The translations under genes were made by a program, and so were the position numbers. The notes below the pieces were generated by a model, which saw only the letters and a list, made by a program, of their open reading frames with translations, had not been told where the DNA came from and made no database searches. This document shows positions 12,490-25,729 of a stretch of DNA of 64,000 bases, piece by piece. Each line of letters begins with the position of its first letter. The stretch's first letter is position 1. Location of the stretch: positions 1 to 64,000 of the forward strand of contig RBZT01000781.1 in assembly GCA_003693705.1 (NCBI GenBank), given 5' to 3'. Origin of the DNA: Polymyxa betae. Taxonomy: Eukaryota; Endomyxa; Phytomyxea; Plasmodiophorida; Plasmodiophoridae.

Positions 12490-13614
12490 CTATTTCATTC
12501 GCAGTGCTATGCTGTAGACTTCCTGCCATGATCGAATCTTCCATAATCCGGTTAGATAGCAGATTCGAATAGCAAGGATGTCACGGAACATGGTAATAGC
12601 TCCATCCAAGAGCGAGACTTTGGATCCGGCGATCTCCTGCCAGTGAATTGCCACTTCTTTCATGGGAACTTTGAGCTGCCCAGCGAGGAATATCAACTCG
12701 ACATCAAAGGCCCATCGCATCAGGTGTAAATTTGCGAACAGATCTTGGGCAGTCTTCCTTGTAAATAACTTGAATCCACACTAAAACAGAATAAGTTATT
12801 GGATGAGATATTGAACATCTAAACCTGAGTGTCAAAAATCTGGACGCCTGCAACCAGTGCAACCAGCATGTGAAAGCCGTGCATCAGAAAGTTTCGAAAC
12901 CAATGTCGCTTGGCAATAGCTTCGGACTGAAGATGTGCTCGGGAACCGATAGCAATGCCTTGCCCGCCTTTTTCAATATTCTACCAGAAATAAATTTCCC
13001 GAAGCTGAGGTTTCATATGACGCCTACTTTGATTTCCCGTTCGAGCTCGGTAAGATCAGAAAACCGAGAAGCGCCATCAGCATCAACCATGAGCATATAC
13101 TGGCCTCGAGCGTGTAGCATGCCGGCTTGAACCGCAGCACCTTTACCAGAATTCTTTTCTAAATTAAGAACTCGAACAATATCAGATCCATTAGCATTAG
13201 TATAGCTCTGGGCGACAGTTTCGGTCTTATCGCTGCTCCCATCATTGACGATAATGACTTCGAAAGTCAGATCAGGATTTTTGCGTTTACGTTGATCTAA
13301 GAATCGAAGCGTCTCGTCCATCATTATAGGCATCCGGTCTTGCTCGTTATATGCTGGAACGATAATTGATAAATTCACACTGGGCTCGGGGTCCTGAAAT
13401 AAATTGGGAAAAGGCACACGCTTGCCTTTGTCGGTCTTAAATTCTACTTGCAGCTTCACAGTCGTCGCCGTTGTTATCGACTTGTACAAGGGTTTGAAAA
13501 ACCAGATCAACATATAGGCCTGGTCAATCTGTTATTACTTTCTTCTGATGGCATGCCATTACATACTAAGCCTACTGTCAAACCTCCTGCAGTCAGGAAT
13601 GTGACATTCAACAT
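12490..13614 (-). CDS. ALG5: Dolichyl-phosphate beta-glucosyltransferase (ALG5)
   Basis: ALG5 transfers glucose from UDP-glucose to dolichyl phosphate at the ER for N-glycan assembly. Exon 1 at the ATG at 13614 plus the next exon build an N-terminal membrane anchor (M-L-N-V-T-F-L-T-A-G-G-L-T then A-Y-M-L-I-W-F-F-K). GT2 motifs follow: S-I-I-V-P-A-Y-N-E, E-V-I-I-V-N-D-G-S-S-D, G-K-G-A-A-V-Q-A-G and M-V-D-A-D-G-A-S. A further exon (about 12845-12985) gives G-I-A-I-G-S-R-A-H and Q-I-F-D-T-Q. The last exons give M-R-W-A-F-D-V-E-L and a closing R-I-C-Y-L-T-G-L-W. Order and spacing match ALG5 rather than DPM1. It is convergent with RPS3, with 33 bp between stops. Confidence 0.93.
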
Positions 13615-14146
13615 CCCAATAAGATGACAGAGATGACTGGAGTAAGAAGTCGTGGAGAAAGACACTTGGATGCGACAACCTGCTTAAAATAGAAGCGCTC
13701 TGAACTTCTTGAAAGTCCTTTGGATGGTTTTTCCAAGAATAAAGCCCGAGCCGTTGGAGAGAAAACTCTACGAGATTCCAATAGGCAGAGACGTCTCGAG
13801 AATAGTGAACCGAACCGTGAAATGAGGTTCAATCGGCCGGGCGAGAAGCACCCTATTCAGATTCCAGAAGAGACCGCCGTACTAAGTGGTAACACCTTAC
13901 AGATGTGATGAGATTCTATCCAATGATGAGATTTCTACTGGACACAACCGCTAACCTTCGTATCGATCTGATAATATCCAAACGATTTAGAATAATTTCT
14001 TCTGGATATTCTGTCTAACTGCTATATGCCTTACTATACAAGCGGCTAAGACGCGTAATAATCAATACTATTACTGTATTTGTTTATTTTCTTTATCAGC
14101 TAAACTGTCTGATTTCAATGACATTGGTATAATATATTCAACCAAC
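13615..14146. other. Intergenic: ALG5 upstream / chitin synthase downstream
   Basis: This holds the ALG5 promoter and chitin synthase 3' flank. No gene or repeat is recognised. Confidence 0.4.
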
Positions 14147-16401
14147 CTAATGAATCTGATTCCGAACCTGGATTTGTGACCATTTCGCAGGCTGGTACTT
14201 TATAGAATGAGCAGGAGGAGTCTCTGGAATTTTCACAGTCAGACGAGGCCTAACTGGTGCCGAATCTCCAGATTGCGGTAGAGTCTTATTCTTCGCTGAT
14301 TCTAACAGAATGGATGGCTTAATTTTCTTGTCTTCCATGCCCTCCATAGGGATCACGATAGTAGGACCTTGAACTGGTCTGTGCTGAGAATTAGGACGCG
14401 ATGAGGATCGGTTGGATTGTAGACACGACTCTTCTTGTTGATGCCCAGCAGCTGAAAGGCCCGGTGCTGAAGCTGATTCGACAGCAGAAGAAGGCGGAGC
14501 AGGACGTGAGAATGCTGCGCCTGTTTGGCCACCAGTTGGCAGCTTCTCAAGTTTAACCTCTGCACGCGGACCACCCCATGTTCGAACTCGGAGTGTCCAA
14601 ACGCCATAGAGCTGAAATAATGCCGACATGATTGGAAGGAATAAAACAATAAATGGATAGCACCATGCGATCTTCAAGCGGTTGATCTTAATTCCAAATC
14701 CAGCTACAAATAGCCAGATTGGAATAAAGATGAGCAAAGCGATGGTAAGAGTGAGAATTGTTCCACGACCAAGCAGTTGCTCCGATAAAAACACGTACAG
14801 AAATAATGGGCCGTTTTTCAGAGATGTAAACAACTGTAAGATCAGAAGTCCTGGGACATGTTTCCACAGAACTGGAGAGCATAACATATGAATCTCGTTT
14901 CCAAGTGTTCCAAGATACCAACGACGCCGCTGTTTCATCAGTCCGATAAATGATGAGCATCCCTAATCACAGATTAGAACTATTACTGGTTTTAACAATA
15001 AGGAATACCTCTGTTTTGCACCGAGCTGCAGAACAGTATCCAATCCTATACTGTTCAGGGCATCTCTCCATTAACAGATGCGTCAGATAACGATCTTCGC
15101 CAAGATGGCATCGAGCAAAATCTAACGAGTCTGTTGAATTTTGCTGGCTGAAGTACTGCTCGGCGACAGATTGAAGAGACTCAAATCGTACGATGGTCAG
15201 CGCTCCAGGCAAACAAGAGACCGAGCCCAAATAGTCTTCTGTGGTTCGCTGCATCATTTGCGACTCGATATATTCAGTATCTTGCAAAATCTAAAAACTG
15301 CCAATTAGTAAGAGCATTCAAATTGAAGTCGGGTCAGACCTTCAAGAAATTATACGTGCCAGCAGTCTTGCAAGTTATCAATCCGGTAAGCGCTTCGCGA
15401 TACTTTCCCGTCATTAAGTCATAAACGAAGTAGTTGATTGCAAATGGATCCAACTGAATATCAGAGTCCATAAACAGCAAAAGTGGCTTCGACGAAGGAT
15501 GGTTGCCATAACGATTAATTAGATAGCGATAGGCGCACATCTGAGCATGACGCTTCCCTCCATGTGGGAAACGACAAGGCGTCACTCGTAGACCATGGTA
15601 TTCAAGATCTTGGACGTGAGGGTAACTTTCCCATTGCTTCGGTGGTTCCTCATTAAGCTTTTTCTCCAGTTGTGCATAGAGCTTCTCCAGTGCATGCTTG
15701 CCTTGTTTTTTCATTGCATGAAGATCGATTTCCGAGGAATTAGATAAGCAGTGCTGGACATTGCGGAATAAGGGAGTGATTTCCTCATCATCGAATGCAA
15801 GAACTAGATGCATTCGATGATTAGGGTAAACAGTCTCGACAACAGAATTAATGGCCGTCATCAGCGAAGGTAGAGGCTCATTATAAATTGGCATCACCAC
15901 AGTGATGTTCGGCAATTCGTTGATATTCCGGTTACGATGTGTCCTTCTTAAGATTCGAAGAAGATTGGAGCCAGTCACTGCTGCAGCAGTGGGCTGGTTA
16001 GCAAGCGAATGTAGAGCGCAACCGATCTTGAACCACGAAGTCATCAGCTGAACAATAGGCTCGTAAAACAGAAATACAGCCCATTTATGGTTAAACACAG
16101 ATCGGGCAAAGATTCGCCCGACAAATAATCGATTCCAATCCACTGTTGAAAGAACTACGAAATAAACAATGGCATTGTAACCGAGGTAGAAGACTAGAAG
16201 GAGGAAAGCCACAATCCTTGTGGACGTCTTGCTCTGTTTTCCTTTCTCGCCTTGAACAACAATGACACATAAGGATGCAGTATAAACCGAGCTATAGACG
16301 AGGGAATGAAAGCAAGCCATGAGCAGGAAAGTCGCGCTGGCTGCATACTCCACATATCTCACGTCGAAACCAACAGCTAGCGATCGTAAATATTCAATCA
16401 T
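14147..16401 (-). CDS. Chitin synthase (GT2 family)
   Basis: A membrane enzyme that polymerises UDP-GlcNAc into chitin. There are three exons, roughly 15340-16401, 14970-15290 and 14147-14960, and about 730 aa. N-terminal transmembrane segments come first. GT2 motifs then appear in order: I-T-V-V-M-P-I-Y-N-E, G-G-K-R-H-A-Q, L-L-F-M-D-S-D-I-Q (acceptor DxD-like), S-C-L-P-G-A, the catalytic G-E-D-R-Y-L-T and the product-binding Q-R-R-R-W. E-D-R-Y-L plus Q-R-R-R-W are diagnostic for chitin synthases. About five C-terminal hydrophobic helices follow, then a Ser/Pro-rich tail of about 120 residues. No myosin or chitin-binding domain is present, so the protein is short for the family. Confidence 0.9.
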
Positions 16402-16942
16402 CGCGTTTACAGTTTGAGCAGAAAACCGTCCTCACCGCAGGCGATTGGATACCGCCCAGAAAATTCGATTGTGAGGCGTCTCTCTTTGTAACTTCAGGTG
16501 TCCTGAGCCCGGCTCAGAGACAGAAACCCTTTGCATCCAGTCCTCCACATGAAATATCTTCTATGAAGTTACCCTGAACAAGACTGAAAGATAGGGAGAG
16601 TCGGGAGACCTCCTTCTGTCTGTCACAGTGAGTGTAGCCTCATCATGGTCAATCTATTGTCATTGGTATCGCTCAACCAGCCTATATTCTAGACTTTAAT
16701 AGTGTACTGGGATGCGCCCTCTATGTTCTGGGCTTGTCAAGGTAGCTTTGCCGAGGCTTGCTGAAGAGAGATTGCGCCATCAAACACATTCTAGACACAG
16801 GTATATGTCTCTGAAAAGTATTTAGTTGCAAGGTGATAATGTCATAAATTTAAACGAATAATTTAACTGAAAGCGCTGCCGAAACTTAAGTTGATAAAAG
16901 ATTATTAATTGATTTTAGACGAAAAATCGGGCAGGTAGATTA
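16402..16942. promoter_or_regulatory. Upstream region of chitin synthase
   Basis: This lies between the chitin synthase start and the MYST stop, with both genes on the minus strand. No gene is recognised, so it is the likely chitin synthase promoter. Confidence 0.35.
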
Positions 16943-18840
<1,898 letters not shown>

Positions 18841-19270
18841 GGCCTGACTGTGTATTCAAGAAGACAACCTTCACGGACGCCGCTGCAGCCAATCATCACT
18901 TTTACTAAGCATTTAAAGATTAGACAATTTCATATGGAAGTGATGTATTGGGGTTACAGTATAAGATCAATATCTTTGTTGACATCTTTTTTCATAAACA
19001 TGTGCTGCCAAATTATTTTAAATGCTGAATGGTTGATTTTGTAGGTGCAAGTAAAGAAAAGAAACACAAGAAATAATTACCGAAGAAACAATTGCCGGAA
19101 GCAAGATGGGAAATGAGTCAGAATCTCTGCAATGACTCAACATATGGTGTTTACTACCAACCAAGGGTTGAAATGGGCTATTGATTCTAGGGAGTGATTC
19201 AACTTACCAGGGAGGATGCCAGAGAGCATCCCTTTCCGATGTTTATTTCGGAAAAAGAAATTCTTTTAAG
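18841..19270. promoter_or_regulatory. Divergent intergenic region, MYST / secreted Cys-rich gene
   Basis: An AT-rich spacer between divergent genes. No coding content is recognised. Confidence 0.35.
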
Positions 19271-20107
19271 ATGCTTGCTGCTATCGTTTTTGCTCTTGTC
19301 TGCATCAATGCTCCGTTCGCCTTATCCGATGTCCTTGCTGATTATGTTCGCGTTGCAAACAAAAATTTCGAAACCGGTACTGCTGCTGTGCCAGTAACAG
19401 CGCCGAATCAAACTCTTGATGCGTGCGCCCAATCCTGCTCAAGCAAATCCGATTGTCAATCATTCATCTTCAATGGAAACAAGAGCACATGTGTGCTGCA
19501 ACCACTGCGGCGATGTCAACTCCTAGCGATCCGCCCTGTTGGGGTTTCAGCAGAACAGAATTCAGGAGATATCTACGAAAAGAAAGCTTCTGTTTCGATG
19601 GGCAGTAATGACAATTATACGCCACTCTTTAAGAATCAATGCGGTAAGAACTGGTTTCAGTTATTATCACCATATCTCAATAAGATCAAGGAACATATAC
19701 TGGAGCTGAGATCAACAAAACAAGGCAATCGACTTTGTCATCGGGTTCTGACAACGACATCATCACGAAGTTTGCAGGCGATTGCGGCAGCGGCTGTTTA
19801 ACGTACAATGCTTTCATACAGAATTTCGAATCCAACACATTTTTTTAGGATACGGAAACCAACTGCATGCAAATCATTCCTGACCTCGGTTGTTATCACG
19901 ACAATGGCGAACGGCAGTACGACCCTGGATATGACCTGCACTTTGTTTCGAGATTCGATTTACAGCACGCCGGGACACGGGTTCTATTCGATCAGCAACA
20001 CAGCCCAATGTGCTGGAAATCAAACCACAATATATGGTCTGGGAGTACAGGAAACCTCTCAGCTTAACTGTGGCGTTGGCTTATCAGAACGTCCAGTCGT
20101 CGCTTAA
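19271..20107 (+). CDS. Secreted Cys-rich protein, N-terminal PAN/apple-like domain
   Basis: An extracellular protein of unknown role. A clear signal peptide (M-L-A-A-I-V-F-A-L-V-C-I-N-A-P-F-A-L-S) is followed by a PAN/apple-like pattern: T-L-D-A-C-A-Q-S-C-S-S-K-S-D-C-Q-S-F-I-F-N, then K-S-T-C-V-L. My splice model is 19271-19643, 19691-19802 and 19849-20107 (247 aa), with 47- and 46-nt GT-AG introns. The middle exon reads G-T-Y-T-G-A-E-I and G-D-C-G-S-G-C. The third exon has several N-x-[ST] sites and cysteines. An alternative frame is open across part of exon 3, so the C-terminal third is uncertain. PAN domains bind proteins or glycans; no enzyme motif is visible. Confidence 0.55.
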
Positions 20108-20502
20108 TGTGTATATAAATGGCAGAAAACATTTATTGTCCACAATATGTAAGCCCAGTGAGCCTGATTTTCGTCAGTTTCCAAATATCAGCAACTGGGA
20201 AGTGGCTTTTCTAACAACAAATGCAACTTGTGCTTACAGTGATGCGATTGTTTTGACCACCATACTGTACCGCTTTAATCAACCTCTACATGTCCTGTGC
20301 TTCAATAACACAGGCAGATTCCGAGCAATAAGGCCATCAATCGCAAAGCCACATTCGCAAAAATGGAGAACCAATTGAACTTAGAACTAATCAACTCCAA
20401 GCCAATGCGCTTTCTCCTTGCCCTGATAGGACTCAAATCTACCAAGGCTGGTTACTACTCCCTGCGCCCGGCCTCCAAGACTTGTAACATTACACCAACT
20501 TG
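20108..20502. other. Spacer with an open frame of unclear status
   Basis: A plus-strand frame (20010-20378) overlaps the end of the preceding gene in another phase and stays open for about 120 codons, with Cys and N-glycosylation-like sites. It could be an alternative 3' end of the secreted gene. No family is recognised. Confidence 0.3.
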
Positions 20503-23500
20503 ATGCGGGTTAATGAGTGGTGCCTATCAAATCGCTGTCAGAATGACCCATCTGATCCGGACTTGATTTGCGTTGATGCTGATGTAAATTTCAGACTTGA
20601 GATCCACTTTATTTCAGTTCCAGGATCCATCTGCCAGGCACCGTGGCACTCTCCATCCCATGCTTTTGCGCTATATTCAAAGGCTCAAGAGCGAAAGGAA
20701 TCCAGAATTTGATAATGAAACTGTCGCACGAGTCTGTGTTACATTCATCTGGGATAATGATGAAGGGCGATACGTGCAAGTTGGTGGATGCGATAACAAT
20801 CACCATTATTTGAAGAAAACGCGGTTCGATATTATTCGCGCTGAACCTCATTGCCATGCGGCTTTGAGAATGAAAGGTCGCGACGATCATGAAAATTTGG
20901 ACGAATTAAATTCGATATGGGGGTTTGACGTAACCGGCGATATCATTCCATCTTTACATTTGCTCAAAGAATTTCAAGACAATGGGTTTATGAGCTACGA
21001 GAGTTGCTTCGACACCGATCTTGAAGCTATACATTTGTCCCTAAATCTGTTTAAAGGCATTTGCGATGATGAAAGTCCAGCTTTCTCTCATTCTCGTAAC
21101 GCCAGCTTGCAATGGCTTGCCGATTTTCTCCTTCCTGATGGAGAATCCGAGGTGAATTTGCTGTCGGATTGTGAAGATGACATCTCTGCCTTTCTTGACA
21201 GCATCAAACCACCTCTGGTCCCAGAACATGGCCCTATCAAAGGCTTATTGTGCAAATTACTACCTTTTCAAGCTCGTGCGCTAACATGGGCACTTAATCG
21301 TGAGAGAACCCCAGAATCATCTGAGAAAAAGCTTGACGTTCTTTTCGAGGAACTCGTTTGTGATGATCGCAGTCTGTTTATTAACAGGTATACTGGACGG
21401 ATGACGACAGTTCGATTTGTTGATAAGACGGAGACTATTCGCGGGGGAATGCTTTGCCAGACTATGGGGCTGGGAAAAACAGTCGAACAGATCGCTCTTA
21501 TTCTTTCAAATCCAGCCACTGAAGAATGGTTAAATTCTGGAGAATTCGAACGCCATCCCGCCACTCTTGTTGTTTGCCCTCAAGCGTTGCTCGGACAATG
21601 GCAGCAAGAAGTTTCTCGGCATGCTCCACAATTGCGAGTTGCAATTGTTTTTACCCAGAATGACTTCCATATTCTGGACAATTCTGAACTTGACATCATT
21701 CTAACTTCATATGAAATCATTCGTCAGCAGAGTGTCTATCAAACCGCAAATGAGAATCGGCGAACATCGCGTCGTGGACGCTTGTCTATACACCCAGTTC
21801 CATTTCTGCTGACTGAATGGTGGAGAGTTGTACTTGATGAAGCTCAAAAAGTCACTGGAGAATCTGGCGTTACGAATGCGGCTCTTTGCTTAAAAGCGAA
21901 CATCCGTTGGGTTGTTTCCGGGACGCCGATCTGCCGTCGTCTTCAAGATCTGTCTGGTCTTCTTCGATTTTTAGGCCATAATCTTGGAGACCGGTTCTAT
22001 TTCGAAAAGCTGGGCCTGGGTAGCGAGCAGCGTTTACGAGATGTTCTGTCCGTCTTGATGTATCGGCATGGAAAGCAGTGTGTTGAACTTGAGCTTTCGA
22101 TTCCTCCGCTGACAGTTGAAACTGTCTACGTTCAGCTTTCTGACATTGAACACATCAAGTACTCCAAAATGATCCGGAAATGCAACGCTATCAAGAACTT
22201 CTCGGGAATGAAAGAAGAGACGCGAATTGCTCGTCTTTGCCGAATGTTGCTTTTATTGCGAAAAATTTGTTGCTGTCCGTTCCTGGTCGATGGAAGGAAA
22301 GGCGATACGGTTCAGGCATCGGAAGCACTTCCGATCTTTGAGATAAAGAAACGGTTATGCCGCGAAGCCGAGCTTGAAGTGGATATCGCTAGTCGTGTCA
22401 ACATCAAGTGCATCACTCAGCTGGCAACTGCTTTAGCGGTTATTCCTAAAGATTTTGCACGTGCCGAGAAGTGCTTAGAATCGGCACTCTCTATTTCCGA
22501 GAATGCTGTACTGCCGTTTCTAACTAATGAGGGCGATAAAGATTATCACAGTGGAACCCGGCTGGAGCATGTCAAAACACTCTCGGGGCGTGCTGTTATT
22601 CTAGAGTGCCTCGGTCGTGTTGAAGACGCGCGTAGCATGCTGTTAAACTGTCACAATACTGTTGATCAGTATTTGCTGTTGCAACTGTCGAAACTAGAGG
22701 ATGCGCATTCGTCCACATCAAAAAATGACAGCATCTCGGAAATGAGCTTGGAAGACATGTTTGGCAGTTGCTCAACCCGATTCACCCTGGCTATATTCAA
22801 GTTGATGATGGGTAAAGAACCTGCTGAAGCAATTTCCAAGCTTAAAAATTTGAACTCCTTTATATGTTCATATCTCGCTGCATTCGATGACGAAATTGCG
22901 ACTGCTGTCGGGGAAACATCTCAGGTATTGGCGTGTTTAAGAGGGCGTCTGGAGATGGAACTAAAAATCAGCCTGCATCGACGAACGTTATTTCGGGACC
23001 TAATTGCACTACGCATGTCTGTTTTGGAATGCCTCGTTGATTTGACGACGTTGTCACTTATCGATGAAGGTGACAGCTATATCACTGACAGGAGCGCTTG
23101 CAAGAACCTTCTTGATTCCCTTCCAGTTGACCGCGATCGAACTGACGTGGGATTTTTTGCCGAAGACAATAGCGATGAAGAAGACATTCAAGATGAAGAG
23201 AATTTTCGAAAAACTGCTCTTGGAGAAAATCGTACCGGGTTCAGTCTAGACGGTGATACGATAGACCATCTTGTTTTGCAAGGATCGATAATGACAGGGT
23301 TGCTTCGAACGGCCGAGAAACTTCATCTCGATGTGGACGAAGGCACCTTGAAAACGTTAACATCTCGGGTTTCTCTTATAAGTATTGTCGTTGGCAAAGA
23401 GCCCGCTGCAATCAGTTCTCGTTGTTCTTCATGGATTTCTGCAATGTTCGCGGTGTTAAGAACCTGGCTTTATCTACGTCAGATGATTACCGATAATGAT

Positions 23501-24529
23501 GAAAACGACCGTATCGCTGGACAGTGCTGGGAGCGATGCTTCGTTATCCGCGAAGAATTAAGGAATTTGTATCGACGGTCGTTCGATCAGCTTGAAACCT
23601 TTTTCGAAGATATTCGTGCTGGCAAGCAAGATGTCTTTGGAGTAGCTCTCGACGTGCGGCGAGCGGAAGCCGATTTGAAGAAATCGGAACAAGAGTTTCA
23701 TTCCCGGCAGAATGAACATCGGTACATTTCTCAAAAATTCGCAGAAGATGTACAGCCTGATGAGACGCGTATTCATTCTGACGACGATGTTTGTCCTATT
23801 TGCCGGGGCCAGTTGCAGACGCCAATTGTAACGCCCTGTGGTCATGTCTTTTGTTCTCCCTGTCTCGCAAGCTATATGGTATCTGGTCATGGACTCTGCC
23901 CGTTGCGCTGTCGCAGTCGTTTCCAGTTTAAAGACTGTCTACTTATTGACGAGTCAACCCCAGAGCAAAGAAGCAAACGCTTCAAAGGAGAAAAATCCGT
24001 TGATGAAGTTCAGTCGGATTATGGTGCCAAGATCAGCGACTTGTTGAAGAGACTGTTTGCTATTCGTCGTGAAGATCCTTGTGCCAAAAGTCTAGTGTTC
24101 TCTCAGTGGACCGACCTGCTAGACGTTTGCAGGATGGCGCTTGAAGAACACGGCATCGAATGCGTTCAGCTGAAAGGCGACTCTCGGCAGAAGGCGAAGT
24201 GTATCGACAAGTTTTTGAACAGTCCTACAATGACGGTTTTCTTGATCCCAATGGCGCAAGGAGCTTCTGGATTGACGATGGTGGCTGCCAGGTATGCCTT
24301 CATTATGGAACCTGGTCTGAATCCCAGCCTGGAGGATCAAGCTATCAACAGAATTCACAGGATCGGGCAAAAACATACTACAAAAGTAGTCAAGTATATT
24401 GCTAAAGGAACGGTCGAAGAGCCTATCGCCGAAATTCAGGAGAGACAACGCTCGACTGGCCATCAAGCACAAAAGGCCTACACACCTGAAGTATTCGACG
24501 AATCCATTCTCAATGACATCTTTAGATAA
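20503..24529 (+). CDS. SHPRH-like SNF2 helicase / RING E3 ligase
   Basis: Rad5/SHPRH-type proteins are DNA translocases and ubiquitin ligases in post-replication repair (PCNA polyubiquitination). A first exon from the ATG at 20503 joins across a 34-nt intron (20582-20615) to one 3.9-kb exon, about 1,330 aa in all. The ATPase lobe has G-G-M-L-C-Q-T-M-G-L-G-K-T (Walker A), V-V-L-D-E-A-Q-K (DEAQ box) and W-V-V-S-G-T-P-I. A long helical insertion with a TPR-like stretch separates the lobes. A C3HC4 RING follows (C-P-I-C, C-G-H-V-F-C-S-P-C, C-P-L-R-C), then the second lobe (S-L-V-F-S-Q-W, Q-A-I-N-R-I-H-R-I-G-Q). The RING inserted within the SNF2 core is the SHPRH/Rad5 layout. I see no linker-histone (H15) or PHD domain as in animal SHPRH. 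The start codon is provisional. Confidence 0.88.
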
Positions 24530-24709
24530 TGTATCTGTTTAATATACACAGTGTAAATTATCTCCTACTCTTAAGTCTATAAACTCGCAGCTGGTGCTTC
24601 CGGCAGTGATTACTGCATATATTCAGCCTCCCGGCAAGAAGGTTCAGGTTACAGAGGCAGGCTGCTGTCGGATACGGCGGAGCCGCTACTTCGTTAACGA
24701 TTCTGACAA

Positions 24710-25097
24710 ATGGAGGGTCGACCAAACCCAGCTGGGTTCGTGTCGCCCATCCGGCAGTCTTACATGAACAGCAGAATCGCAGAAGATTTGATGAGACTCT
24801 GCAAAAAAGCCGCTCCACCATCTCATACTAACTCAATGCCGGAATCGCATCAGCAAGCGAGGATGTTTAGAGCTTGTGCTGGTTTGATGTAATTGAGTTT
24901 ATTGATTGGATGGCACCGCGTTAACTTGATTTAGGAAACCGGAAATTGAACGAGCAAAGCATCACGTTTGCAAACCTCAGTTTGATGTTTTTCAGCAATG
25001 CATATCGCAAGATCGTTCTATGATGAATTGCAAGCTTCTATTCGAAGCGATGTGGAGCTGCGTTCTTTCCGAGCTGCATGTTTATCGTCAGGAATAA
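24710..25097 (+). CDS. Twin CX9C (CHCH-type) small protein
   Basis: A two-exon gene (24710-24888 and 24935-25097, 46-nt GT-AG intron) predicted to encode 113 aa. The second exon reads H-H-V-C-K-P-Q-F-D-V-F-Q-Q-C, then nine residues, then C-K-L-L-F-E-A-M-W-S-C. That is two CX9C pairs also separated by nine residues, the coiled-coil-helix-coiled-coil-helix signature. Such proteins are imported by Mia40 into the mitochondrial intermembrane space and act in respiratory-complex assembly or structure. The N-terminal 60 residues are polar and not recognised. I cannot assign the subfamily (COX, CMC, COA or NDUFA8-like). It follows the SHPRH-like gene by 180 bp. Confidence 0.7.
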
Positions 25098-25729
25098 GAT
25101 TGAAGCCGCCTCCAACTAACCGTTCCAGTTATACCATCACTGTCAAAAGCATTGAATAAATCAGGTTTTGTCCTGTTGCTTTAGATTTCTGCCTGCCTTG
25201 ATGAATCTTGTTTTTTACCGAGCACGAGCACTTGATAGATTGAACTTGGGCCTATCAAATATCTGCCCTAATTAAACTGCTTAATCCCCTGTTCACCATT
25301 GCATGTGCTAAAAGGGTTGTCCAGTTTTGAGACCACTGAATTTGATCGCATTCTGTCGATTCGTCCATTAAGGTGAGCATCATATATGTTATTGGGGTTG
25401 GTTGCAATGTTTGGACAAGTGTTTGGTTCATGTCGTTTGCTACGTTTGATCATGTCTTGGCATGGCGCATCGTCATGCCGACACGGTTTGCAGTGGACGT
25501 GGGGTGCCACGCCAGTTGGCTGCTTAGTGGCAGCGGGGTTCCACACCAGTGGCCGAAGCCACTGAGAGAAATCTTTAGACGGTTGCTTAACGCAAAGTCT
25601 AGACTCTCGAGTTTAGTAAGGGTAGCAGCCAGAGAGGCCTCCTTCATTGTGCTTCATACCTATCTAGACTTAGTTTGCTAAACAAGTTCTGGTCTTGAGG
25701 CTAAGTCTTTCTCTCCTAGGTCTTCGGTC
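25098..25729. promoter_or_regulatory. Upstream region of the GH16 gene
   Basis: I see no coding family. A pyrimidine-rich CTCTCCTAG tract lies shortly before the GH16 ATG, so a 5'-UTR intron acceptor is possible. Confidence 0.3.
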
